The position numbers and the translations under genes were made by a program. DNA of 64,000 nt from Alphaproteobacteria bacterium (GTDB lineage Bacteria > Pseudomonadota > Alphaproteobacteria > Caulobacterales > Hyphomonadaceae), in contig JAHJYW010000032.1 in assembly GCA_018827375.1 (NCBI GenBank), positions 124,001 to 188,000 of the forward strand. Reading direction: 5' to 3'. The notes beneath the pieces were generated by a model. That model had not been told where the DNA came from, did no database searches, and was given only the letters and a program-made list of their open reading frames with translations. This document shows positions 8,019-15,909 of this stretch, one piece after another (positions within the stretch are counted from its first letter, which is position 1; each line of letters begins with the position of its first letter).

Positions 8019-8408
8019 ATGGCGGAGAAGCGCACCAGAAAAGTGCTGGTTGTTGAGGACAATGAACTCAACATGCGCCTCTTTTGCGACTTGCTGGACG
8101 CTTATGGTTTTGCAACCTACCAGTGCCGCGATGGCGCCAAGGCGGTCGAAATTGCCCGGCGCGAGCTGCCAGACCTGATCATCATGGACATTCAGCTGCC
8201 TGAAGTGTCGGGTCTTGATATCACGCGTTGGTTGAAAGATGACGACAAGGTCGCCCATATTCCGGTGCTGGCCGTGACGGCCTTTGCCATGCGCGCCGAT
8301 GAGCAACGCGTGCGCGAGGCCGGCTGCGAAGGCTATCTGTCCAAGCCGATCCAGATCATGACATTCATCAAGGCCGTCGAATCCCTGATGCCCAAGGAGC
8401 CGGCATGA
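8019..8408 (+). CDS. divK: Single-domain response regulator DivK
   Basis: 129 residues, one receiver domain and nothing else. The acidic pocket is E13-D14, the phospho-acceptor is Asp57 in LIIMDIQLPEVSG, and the switch residues are VTAFAM (Thr) and YLSKPI (Lys). The sequence closely follows Caulobacter DivK, which is phosphorylated and dephosphorylated by DivJ and PleC. DivK~P controls CtrA through DivL and CckA at the cell pole. The stop overlaps the start of pleD by 4 bases (ATGA), the same arrangement as in Caulobacter, so the two cell-cycle regulators are made together. Confidence 0.95.
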   Translation: MAEKRTRKVLVVEDNELNMRLFCDLLDAYGFATYQCRDGAKAVEIARRELPDLIIMDIQLPEVSGLDITRWLKDDDKVAHIPVLAVTAFAMRADEQRVREAGCEGYLSKPIQIMTFIKAVESLMPKEPA

Positions 8409-9772
8409 GCGCCAGGATCCTTGTCGTTGACGACATTGAAGCCAACCGGCGCCTCCTGCAAGCAAAGCTCGAGGCGCAGTATTTTACAGTCCTGCATGCC
8501 GAGAATGGCCAGCAGGCGCTGGCCCTCGCTCGCGGCGAACGGCCGGATATCATCCTGCTTGATGTGATGATGCCGGGTATGGATGGCTACGAAGTCTGCC
8601 AGCGGCTGAAGGCCGACCCGCGCACCTCGCATATCCCCGTCGTGATGGTGACGGCGCTAAGCGATAGCGAAGACCGGATCCGGGGGCTTGAGGTCGGCGC
8701 GGAAGATTTCCTGACCAAGCCAGTTGCAGATTTCGCGCTCATGTCGCGTGTTGGCGCCCTGATGCGTTACAATGCGGTGGCGTCTGAATTGCGACAGCGT
8801 CAGGCCAGCGGCCTGAAAGCCGGCGCGGTGGATGCGATCAGCGAAGAGGAGCTGAACCGCCCCGCACGCGCCTTCATTATCGATGACAATCCACGCACGT
8901 CGAGCCGCGTTGCGAGCATGCTCCGTGAAGCTGGCCATGCTGCGACCACACTGCTTGAGGCAGGCGACATGTCGAACCTCTCCGAAATGGGCGTCGACAT
9001 ATTGATCCTATCGACATCCTCAAAAGCCTTTGATGCGCTGAAACTGTGCGCGCATTTCCGGATGACCGAGGCGACACGGTCGATTTCCATGCTTCTGGTC
9101 TGTGATCAGTCCGACCATGCCAAGGCGGGGCGCGGGCTGGAGATCGGCGCAAATGACGTCATCTTCTCCCCTGTGGACCGTCAGGAGCTGCTGGCGCGGG
9201 TGCGCACACAGGCGCGCCGGTCCCGCTATATCGACATATTGCGCAAGCGGGTGGACCGGGGGCTGGAACTATCCGTCATCGACCAGCTCACCGGCCTCTA
9301 CAACCGGCGCTACATGATCGGCCAGCTGCAACAGCTGATGCAGCGCTCGGTCATGGGCGAAAAGCCCGTTTCGATCGTGACGTGCGACATCGACCATTTC
9401 AAATCGGTCAATGATACGTATGGGCATGATGCAGGCGACGAAGTGCTGCAGGAAGTGGCCCGGCGCCTGACAGAGAATGTGCGCCCGATGGACGTGGTTT
9501 GCAGGCCAGGCGGCGAAGAGTTCACGGTCATCATGCCGAACACGCCCGGAGACCTTGCCTGCGCGGCGGGCGAACGCATCCGCCGGGCCGTGGCAAGCCA
9601 GCCTTTCAGCGTGAGCGGCGGGCGCCGGGACATCACGCTCACTGTCAGTGCAGGTGTCGCAACGATCCGTGGGCATGACGACACGATGGCGGACTTGCTG
9701 AAACGCGCCGACACGGCGCTTTATCAAGCGAAGTCCGGCGGCCGGAACCGCGTTGAAAGCATTGCGGCCTGA
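8405..9772 (+). CDS. pleD: Diguanylate cyclase response regulator PleD
   Basis: 455 residues, with the order receiver (1-125), receiver-like adaptor (about 153-272), GGDEF (about 285-455). Asp53 in LLDVMMPGMDG is the phospho-acceptor, at the same number as in Caulobacter PleD. The adaptor domain has lost the canonical pattern (FIIDDNPRTS, ILSTSSKAFD), as expected for a dimerisation domain. The active site is GGEEF at 369-373 and the allosteric inhibition site RxxD is R360-P-M-D363, so product feedback should work. It makes c-di-GMP on phosphorylation, driving polar morphogenesis and flagellum/holdfast change. Co-translated with divK. Confidence 0.96.
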   Translation: MSARILVVDDIEANRRLLQAKLEAQYFTVLHAENGQQALALARGERPDIILLDVMMPGMDGYEVCQRLKADPRTSHIPVVMVTALSDSEDRIRGLEVGAEDFLTKPVADFALMSRVGALMRYNAVASELRQRQASGLKAGAVDAISEEELNRPARAFIIDDNPRTSSRVASMLREAGHAATTLLEAGDMSNLSEMGVDILILSTSSKAFDALKLCAHFRMTEATRSISMLLVCDQSDHAKAGRGLEIGANDVIFSPVDRQELLARVRTQARRSRYIDILRKRVDRGLELSVIDQLTGLYNRRYMIGQLQQLMQRSVMGEKPVSIVTCDIDHFKSVNDTYGHDAGDEVLQEVARRLTENVRPMDVVCRPGGEEFTVIMPNTPGDLACAAGERIRRAVASQPFSVSGGRRDITLTVSAGVATIRGHDDTMADLLKRADTALYQAKSGGRNRVESIAA

Positions 9773-9835
9773 TTGACTTGCAGCCCGACGCGGCGCACCT
9801 GCACGTTTTGAGTGGCTGAGGCAGGTTTCAAGGGC

Positions 9836-11062
9836 ATGGCAGATCGTTTCGCAGCGTTCCGACACTCGTCCTACAGCCGCTATTTCACCTCCCGTTTCAT
9901 GACCGCCTTTGCGGCCCAGATCGTCTCGGTCTCGGTCGCCTGGCAGATCTATGACGAGACACAGAACCCCATCTATCTTGGTTGGATCGGGCTTGTTCAG
10001 TTCCTGCCCGCCCTGCTGCTGGTCTTTGTGACGGGGCTTGCGTCCGACACGTTTGGACGGCGGCTGGTGATGGGTCTCGCCATCCTTGTTGAAATGGCCT
10101 GCGCGGCGGGCATCCTGTTCCTGGCGGCGACGAACCAGTTTCACCCCGTGTGGGTGCTGGCCATCCTGACCTTGTTTGGCGTAGCGCGGGCCTTCCTGTC
10201 GCCCGCTTCAGCCAGCCTTGCGGTAAACGTCGTGCCGCGTGAGGACTTCGCCAATGCGGTTGGCTGGAACGCCTCGGCCTGGCAGATGGCCTCGATTGTG
10301 GGGCCTGTGGTGGGCAGCCTGCTCTATGGCGTCTCGCATGTGCTGGCCTACTCCACCGCGACCGTGATGTTCGCCATCGCAGCCATGCTGATCTTCTCGA
10401 TACCCAAGCCACCACAGCGCGTCTCGACAGAGCCCAAGACGCTGAGCGTGATCCTTGGTGGGTTCACCTATGTCTGGAAACAGAAAGTGGTCTTGGGGGC
10501 GATCTCGCTTGACCTGTTTGCGGTTCTGCTCGGCGGTGCCGTTGCACTGATGCCGGTATACGCGCGCGACATCCTGGAAGTGGGCGAGACAGGCCTCGGC
10601 CTGCTGCGGGCGGCGCCGGGGATTGGTGCGCTGCTCGTGACGGCGGTTATCACGGCCTTCCCGATTCGGGAGCATGCCGGCAAGATCCTGTTCGTATGCG
10701 TGGGGTTGTTTGGCCTGTCCACGGTCGTGTTCGGTTATTCGACGGTGGCGTGGCTCTCGATACTGGCGCTCGTGTGCGTCGGGGCGTTCGACATGGTGTC
10801 GGTCTATATTCGCGAGGTATTGCTTCAGCTCTGGACGCCGGATCAGGTGCGCGGCCGGGTGAATGCCGTGAATTCCATCTTCCTCGGGGCGTCCAACGAG
10901 CTGGGCGAAGCGCGGGCGGGGTTCATGGCCGCAAAGTGGGGGGCCGTGTTTACCGTCGTTGCGGGCGGCTATGCGGCCGTTGGCATCGCGGCAGCATGGT
11001 CCGTGCTGTTTCCGGGCATTCGCAAGGCCAGCAACCTGCACGAGGGCAATCCGGACGGGTGA
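9836..11062 (+). CDS. MFS transporter, EntS/MFS_3-like exporter
   Basis: 408 residues from the ATG at 9836 (MADRFAAFRHSSYSRYF). A GTG at 9812 would add 8 residues and has no better ribosome binding site. About 10-12 hydrophobic segments are visible. The cytoplasmic loop motif GLASDTFGRRLVMG (motif A, DxxGRR) follows TM2, and the repeat-like RVNAVNSIFLGASNELGE lies in the C-half. The N-terminal SSYSRYFTSRFMTAFAAQIVSVSVAWQIYD is typical of the family related to the enterobactin exporter. The substrate cannot be assigned. It stands alone and ends 12 bases before a bidirectional terminator. Confidence 0.88.
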   Translation: MADRFAAFRHSSYSRYFTSRFMTAFAAQIVSVSVAWQIYDETQNPIYLGWIGLVQFLPALLLVFVTGLASDTFGRRLVMGLAILVEMACAAGILFLAATNQFHPVWVLAILTLFGVARAFLSPASASLAVNVVPREDFANAVGWNASAWQMASIVGPVVGSLLYGVSHVLAYSTATVMFAIAAMLIFSIPKPPQRVSTEPKTLSVILGGFTYVWKQKVVLGAISLDLFAVLLGGAVALMPVYARDILEVGETGLGLLRAAPGIGALLVTAVITAFPIREHAGKILFVCVGLFGLSTVVFGYSTVAWLSILALVCVGAFDMVSVYIREVLLQLWTPDQVRGRVNAVNSIFLGASNELGEARAGFMAAKWGAVFTVVAGGYAAVGIAAAWSVLFPGIRKASNLHEGNPDG

Positions 11063-11074
11063 GGCCCGCAAGCA

Positions 11075-11102
11075 AAAAGCCCGCTCTTGCGAACGGGCTT
11101 TT
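11075..11102. terminator. Bidirectional terminator between MFS gene and rpmG
   Basis: The arms AAAAGCCCG (11075-11083) and CGGGCTTTT (11094-11102) flank a 10-base loop. It has T runs in both directions, so it can end both the plus-strand transporter transcript and the minus-strand rpmG transcript. Confidence 0.85.
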
Positions 11103-11129
11103 GACAAAAATGCTTTGAAAAGCAAAATC

Positions 11130-11297
11130 TTACTTGATCTTGCCTTCTTTGAACTCGACGTGCTTCTTGATGACCGGGTCATACTTTTTCATCACGAGCT
11201 TTTCAGTCTTCGTGCGTGGGTTCTTCTTGGTGACATAGAAGAAGCCTGTATCGGCCGTCGAGTTGAGGCGAATCTTGATCGTGGTTGGTTTGGCCAT
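11130..11297 (-). CDS. rpmG: 50S ribosomal protein L33
   Basis: 55 residues, read directly from the sequence. It starts [19 protein letters not shown], continues with [19 protein letters not shown], and ends in [10 protein letters not shown]. This is the short basic L33 of the large ribosomal subunit, of normal length. It lacks the CxxC...CxxC zinc ribbon, so it is the zinc-independent C- form. It lies downstream of rnr and the Nudix gene on the same strand, a common order in alphaproteobacteria, and ends just before the bidirectional terminator. Confidence 0.96.
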   Translation of the reverse strand: MAKPTTIKIRLNSTADTGFFYVTKKNPRTKTEKLVMKKYDPVIKKHVEFKEGKIK

Positions 11298-11383
11298 AGT
11301 GTTGGCTCGCTTGTGCTAGCGTCTGAAACTGGAAAGCGGCTTAATGACGGGGCCCGGAGGGGAAGTCAAGCAGTGTTCCTGCG

Positions 11384-12118
11384 CTAAAGCCGGTCTGTGG
11401 TGTGGCCGGTGCGGGTCCAGCGCAGGAATGGCGGGCCTTTCGGGGCCTTCGGCTGCGCAATCCGCTCACCGATTTCACCCAGCATGAAGCGCGTGACCGA
11501 TGGCAGGTCGAGGTCCAGCGCATCGGCGAGTGTTACCCATTGCAGGTCTGACAACTCGGCGCCGTCAACAGGGGGGCGCTCGTCGATCAGGGCATCCTGG
11601 GCGTCAGCCATGAAGAATCGGGCGTCAAAGCGCTTCGGGCGGTAGGGCGGCGTGATGGCGCGGCCGATGAATTCAAACGACTTGAGGCAGGGCATGACGC
11701 CCTCGCCATAGTAGCGGTCCCAGCCCTGCGGCGGCTTGCCGGAATGCTCACCCGGGCGACCAACGATCAGGCCGGTCTCCTCGAATGTTTCGCGGATGGC
11801 TGTCAGCGCAAAGGCGTGGGGCGCGCGGCGGGTGCCGATGGCCAGCTTGGTGGCGACAGTGTCCGAGAGGGGCGTCAGCGTTGGCGCACGGGCGTCGTGC
11901 GGGTCCACACGGCCACCAGGGAAGACGTATTTGTCCGGCATGAACGTATGGCCGCCGGAGCGCTTCCCGAGCAGCACGCGCGGGGTGGGGCCATCGCGGC
12001 GGACAAGAATGAGCGTGGCGGCATCCTTCGGGCGCGGGCTGCGCTGATCGGTGACAACAACGTCACCCTCATCCTCCTTGTCGAAGGCCGATTTGATACC
12101 CGGCACTTTCTCACTCAT
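11384..12118 (-). CDS. Nudix hydrolase
   Basis: 244 residues. A Nudix fold is shown by AATLILVRRDGPTPRVLLGKRS, VFPGGRVDPHD, and the helix ALTAIRETFEETGLIVG. The Nudix box is split: the Gly-Gly and the REx2EExG helix are separated by an insertion of about 35 residues, as in the NUDT7/NUDT19-like group that acts on CoA or acyl-CoA derivatives. The substrate is therefore only a guess. The start overlaps the rnr stop by 4 bases (ATGA), so it is translated with RNase R, and rpmG follows 86 bases later. Confidence 0.9.
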   Translation of the reverse strand: MSEKVPGIKSAFDKEDEGDVVVTDQRSPRPKDAATLILVRRDGPTPRVLLGKRSGGHTFMPDKYVFPGGRVDPHDARAPTLTPLSDTVATKLAIGTRRAPHAFALTAIRETFEETGLIVGRPGEHSGKPPQGWDRYYGEGVMPCLKSFEFIGRAITPPYRPKRFDARFFMADAQDALIDERPPVDGAELSDLQWVTLADALDLDLPSVTRFMLGEIGERIAQPKAPKGPPFLRWTRTGHTTDRL

Positions 12119-14403
12119 CTGCGAGGTCCCTTTGACTTGCCTTTGCCCTTCGTCTTCGGAAGGGTCTTCTTGTTGAACCTAGGCTTGCCTGAGCGGGGAG
12201 GTCCACCCTTACGGCGGGGAACGTTGCCGATATCCATTTCGCGGCGCTGCTCCTTGCGGCCCTCCGGGGCCGGCTGGGGCTCGGACAGCATTTCAAGCAG
12301 GAGCCCGCCCTGCAGGGGCGTCACTTCCTTCAGCTTCACGCGGACGATCTGGCCGAGGCTGTAGGTCTTGCCGCTGCCGCGCGCATAGAGCGCCATGGCG
12401 GCCGTGTCCTGTACCCAGTAATCGTTCGAGATGGTCGAGATCGGGATGAAGCCATCCGCGCCGGTGCCCGCCAGTGCGACGAACAGGCCGGAACCCGTGA
12501 CGCCGGTGATGCGGCCTTCGAACTCGGCCCCAACCTGATCCTTCAGGAAGAGGGCGAGATAGCGGTCTGTCGCCTCCCGCTCTGCGGCCATCGAGCGGCG
12601 CTCGGTGTCAGAGATATGCTGGGCGGTCTGCTCAAGCTGCGAGGCGGCTTCTTTCGACAGGCCGTCCGGGCCGAGCTTCAGCGACGCGATCAGCGCGCGG
12701 TGGACAATGAGGTCGGCATAGCGACGGATCGGCGAGGTGAAGTGGGCATAGCGCTCGAGGTTCAGGCCGAAGTGGCCGAGATTGTCCTCGGCATAGACGG
12801 CCTGTGCCTGTGTACGCAGGATCATCTGCGTGACCATCTGGCCGTATTCGGTGCCGTCCAGTTCGCCCAGCAGCTTGTTGAACTTGTGGGTCTGCGGGCG
12901 TTCGCCAACATTCCATTTCAGCTCCAGCGTCTGCAGGAACTCTGCGAAGGCGGCGATCTTGGCATCCGTCGGCGTGTCGTGGACGCGGTAGATCAGCGGG
13001 CTCTTCTGGCGTTCTAGTGTCTCGGCGGCGGCGACGTTGGCCTGGATCATGAACTCCTCAATCAGGCGGTGAGCCTCAAGGCGTTCCTTGGTGTAGATGC
13101 CGTCAATCTCGCCATCTTCCTTGAAGCGGATACGGCGTTCCGGCAGGTCGAGGTCCAGCGGGCCGCGCTTGTCGCGGGCCTTGGAGAGGGCGTGATAGGC
13201 GTCCCAGAGAGGGCGCAGCACGGTTTCCAGCATCTCGCCGGCCTTGCCACCGGGCTTGCCGTCAATGGCAGCCTGCGCCTCTTCATAGGAGAGCTTGGCG
13301 GCGGACTTCATCATGCCGCGGATGAAGCGGTGCGAGCGCTTGTGGCCGTCCGATCCGAAGATCATCTCGACAGCCAGCGTGCGGCGCAGTTCGCCTTCCT
13401 TCAGCGAGCATTCATCAGCCGAGAGTTCGAACGGCAGCATCGGGATGACGCGGTCGGGGAAGTAGGTGGAGTTACCGCGCTTCAGTGCTTCCTTGTCGAG
13501 GGGCGAGCCCTCGGTGACATAGGCGGCGACATCGGCGATGGCGACGATTACGCGCCAGCCATCGTCCAGCTTTTCCGCAAACACGGCGTCATCATGGTCG
13601 CGGGCATCGGCCGGGTCGATCGTGATGAGATCGATCTGTGTCAGGTCCTCACGCTCTGCCGGGGCCGGTTTCGGGTCGCGGGCCTGCGCAAGGGCGGCCT
13701 CGGGAAACTCTGTGGGAATGTCATGTGCGTGCAGGGCCAGAAGGCTGGCCGAGCGCGGGTCGGTGATGTGGCCGATAATCTCGGTGATCTCGCCGAGCGC
13801 CGGGCCATGGTGGCGACGGCCTTGTGGCTTGGGTTCGGCGATCACGAGGTCGCCATCCTTGGCGCCGTTGGTATCGCCTTCCTGGATCACGAATTCGCGG
13901 CGGTCCTTGCGGTTGGACGGGTTGACCCGGCCGCCGCGCGCGGTGGTGGAATAGAGGCCGACGAGACGGTCTGAAATGCGCTTCTCGAGCACCGTGATGG
14001 CGCGGGCGCGCCATTCGCCGTCATCCTCGTTGATCTTGCACAGGGCACGATCGCCGACGCCGGGCGCCTTGGTCTTGCCGCGTGGCTTGCCCGAGGGGCC
14101 GGCATAGGTGATGTCGGGGCCGAAGGGGCCATTGTCACCGATCGACTTGCCGATCAGGTCGCCGTTCTTGTCGATCCGCATGAATTCGACGATGCCGGTG
14201 GGCGGCGGGCGATCAGCCTGTGACCAGGCGCGTTTGCCGGTGCGTTCAAGGGCGCCATCGGCTTCAAGCTCACGCAGGATGGCGCGCAGTGCGGCGCGTT
14301 CCTCACCCTTGACCTTGAGGCCCTTGGCGATGGCTTGTTTCGTCGTGGCGGTGGGATTGTCCCGAATGTAATCAAGGACAGTTTGCTTATCTGGAAATGT
14401 CAT
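12115..14403 (-). CDS. rnr: Ribonuclease R
   Basis: 762 residues, the usual length. Domains in order are an N-terminal winged helix (VLDYIRDNPTATTKQAIAKG), cold-shock domains, the RNB catalytic domain with ITIDPADARDHDDAVFAEKL (the Asp cluster binding Mg) and AHFTSPIRRYADLIVHRAL, an S1 domain near residues 640-720, and a basic tail rich in Lys, Arg and Gly. This hydrolytic 3'-5' exoribonuclease degrades structured RNA and helps tmRNA-linked quality control. It is translationally coupled with the Nudix gene downstream. Confidence 0.96.
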   Translation of the reverse strand: MTFPDKQTVLDYIRDNPTATTKQAIAKGLKVKGEERAALRAILRELEADGALERTGKRAWSQADRPPPTGIVEFMRIDKNGDLIGKSIGDNGPFGPDITYAGPSGKPRGKTKAPGVGDRALCKINEDDGEWRARAITVLEKRISDRLVGLYSTTARGGRVNPSNRKDRREFVIQEGDTNGAKDGDLVIAEPKPQGRRHHGPALGEITEIIGHITDPRSASLLALHAHDIPTEFPEAALAQARDPKPAPAEREDLTQIDLITIDPADARDHDDAVFAEKLDDGWRVIVAIADVAAYVTEGSPLDKEALKRGNSTYFPDRVIPMLPFELSADECSLKEGELRRTLAVEMIFGSDGHKRSHRFIRGMMKSAAKLSYEEAQAAIDGKPGGKAGEMLETVLRPLWDAYHALSKARDKRGPLDLDLPERRIRFKEDGEIDGIYTKERLEAHRLIEEFMIQANVAAAETLERQKSPLIYRVHDTPTDAKIAAFAEFLQTLELKWNVGERPQTHKFNKLLGELDGTEYGQMVTQMILRTQAQAVYAEDNLGHFGLNLERYAHFTSPIRRYADLIVHRALIASLKLGPDGLSKEAASQLEQTAQHISDTERRSMAAEREATDRYLALFLKDQVGAEFEGRITGVTGSGLFVALAGTGADGFIPISTISNDYWVQDTAAMALYARGSGKTYSLGQIVRVKLKEVTPLQGGLLLEMLSEPQPAPEGRKEQRREMDIGNVPRRKGGPPRSGKPRFNKKTLPKTKGKGKSKGPRR

Positions 14404-14462
14404 AATCCGGCATATAGGGGATTCTTGGGCAAAATGCTTGTGGATAGTTCAGGTCGCCCGCT

Positions 14463-15131
14463 TCAGCGTCCATCCTCGTAGAAATGCGCCAAACGGTCGT
14501 GCACGCGGCGGAAATGGTCGCGCAGCATGTCGGGTTGCTCGAAATAGGCTGTCGTGGTGCAGTTGAAGAAATCCGCGTGGCTTGTGGCGGCGTGCGACGT
14601 CAGCGGCGAGTCATAGCCATTGGCGAGGCGCGTGCGGAGGAAGTCCAGTTCCTCGTCCATGTCGGTTCGCCATTTTTCATGGCATTCGGCAGAGTGGCTG
14701 GCGGGCAGGTCTTCCCGAAAGATGTTCCGGCTGTCGAGGCGGTGGGCCAGTTCATGCATGGCCTTGCAACAACCCGGGATCGAGAGCACGCCATCCTTCA
14801 TGATGCTGGCCCAGCAGAGGTCCATCCGGCCCCAGCGCGAATAGCGGCCCATCATTTCGGCATCGCTGGGCGGGCCGCTTTCTGTGATCACGATGCGCAT
14901 GCCGAGGTCGAAATGGTCGCGCGGTCGGTTGAGCAGCAGGAGGCAGGCATAGGTCGCCAGTGTGACGCGCACACGGGACGTGACGTCAAAGCCGTCGGCG
15001 CCGCGAAATTCCACATCCTGCAGGAACTGGTCAACGAGATGGGTAAAGCGGGCCCTGCGCGCCGGTGACAGTTTTGCCACTACGGGCGATGCCGCATCGA
15101 TCATGATTTCGAGTCGGGTCGGTCCAGCCAT
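14463..15131 (-). CDS. Zinc-dependent peptidase, MtfA-like (M90)
   Basis: 222 residues. The zinc site is HELAHRLD (His126-x3-His130), preceded by a long region with YACLLLLNRP, PSDAEMMGRYSRWGRMDLCW, and followed by DEELDFLR and HADFFNCTTTAYFEQPDMLRDH, as in the MtfA family (Mlc titration factor, M90). E. coli MtfA is an aminopeptidase-like enzyme that binds the glucose repressor Mlc; no Mlc gene is visible here. No signal peptide. It sits between rnr and an M23 peptidase on the minus strand. Confidence 0.88.
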   Translation of the reverse strand: MAGPTRLEIMIDAASPVVAKLSPARRARFTHLVDQFLQDVEFRGADGFDVTSRVRVTLATYACLLLLNRPRDHFDLGMRIVITESGPPSDAEMMGRYSRWGRMDLCWASIMKDGVLSIPGCCKAMHELAHRLDSRNIFREDLPASHSAECHEKWRTDMDEELDFLRTRLANGYDSPLTSHAATSHADFFNCTTTAYFEQPDMLRDHFRRVHDRLAHFYEDGR

Positions 15132-15185
15132 CGAATGGGCATATACAACCAGAGGGCAAAAAAGTCTCGTATAAAACGAATATAT

Positions 15186-15866
15186 TTAGTCGATAGGTGG
15201 AATTGCGAGCGCATCGACGGGTGTGAGTGCAAAGGAGGCTGCCTGCGCGCCCCACTCGCCCGTCAGGATCTCGTAGTGAAGGTGGCGTGGGATGAGATAG
15301 CCGGCGCTGTTGCCCATGACGCCAACGATCTGGCCGGACTGCACGGTCTCGCCCACCTTGAGGCCGGAGAAGCTGTCGAGATGGGCGTAGCGGGTGAACA
15401 CGCCATTGCCATGGTCGATCACCAGCATGTTGCCGAAATCATACCGGTACTCTGCCTCGCGGATGGTCCCGTCAGCAGCGGCATAGATGTCCACAGGTTC
15501 GAGACTGTAGAGGTCGATACCGGTATGGACCTGGCCATTGCGGCTGCCGAAGCCGGACGAAACGCAGGCCGTCTCAACAGGCGCACGGGCCAGCGTGACA
15601 TCGTTGATGGTGAGCGTGGCCGTGTAGCCGATGATGTGCAGGGCCGTGTCGGCCAGCGGGGCATTGGCCACGTCAAGCTTGGGGCATAGCGAGAGGGTAA
15701 CCGGGAATTCGTAGATGAACGGCGCCACGGGCTGGGGCGGTGGCAGCGGTTCGATGACTTCTTCGACCAGCGGCTCCAGCGGCGGAAGGGTCTCAATCGT
15801 GAATATCCACGTGATGCTGGCCGCGAGCAGGGCAAACGGGAAGATATGGCGGGGCGAAAGGCGCAT
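15186..15866 (-). CDS. M23 (LytM-type) peptidase, membrane-anchored
   Basis: 226 residues. A short N-terminal hydrophobic segment (IFPFALLAASITWIF) is followed by a proline/glutamate-rich stretch and then the LytM domain. The zinc and catalytic motifs are HTGIDLYS (HxxxD) and HLHYEI (HxH). The central VIDHGNGVFTRYAHLDSFSGLKVGETVQSGQIVGVMGNSAG is the conserved core. All four residues of an active peptidase are present, so it probably cuts cross-links in peptidoglycan from a membrane-tethered position. It ends 54 bases from the MtfA-like gene and starts 43 bases past the topA stop; co-transcription with topA is possible. Confidence 0.92.
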   Translation of the reverse strand: MRLSPRHIFPFALLAASITWIFTIETLPPLEPLVEEVIEPLPPPQPVAPFIYEFPVTLSLCPKLDVANAPLADTALHIIGYTATLTINDVTLARAPVETACVSSGFGSRNGQVHTGIDLYSLEPVDIYAAADGTIREAEYRYDFGNMLVIDHGNGVFTRYAHLDSFSGLKVGETVQSGQIVGVMGNSAGYLIPRHLHYEILTGEWGAQAASFALTPVDALAIPPID

Positions 15867-15909
15867 CGCGAGGGAGGAGCCAGTCCGGGCCTTGTCGGCC
15901 CGGCGCGGC

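Noticed and set aside
8019-9772. divK-pleD as a novel signalling pair
   Set aside because: Both are well known and all key residues are as in Caulobacter.
13069-13974. A 301-residue plus-strand frame opposite rnr
   Set aside because: Antisense shadow of the RNB domain with no own features.
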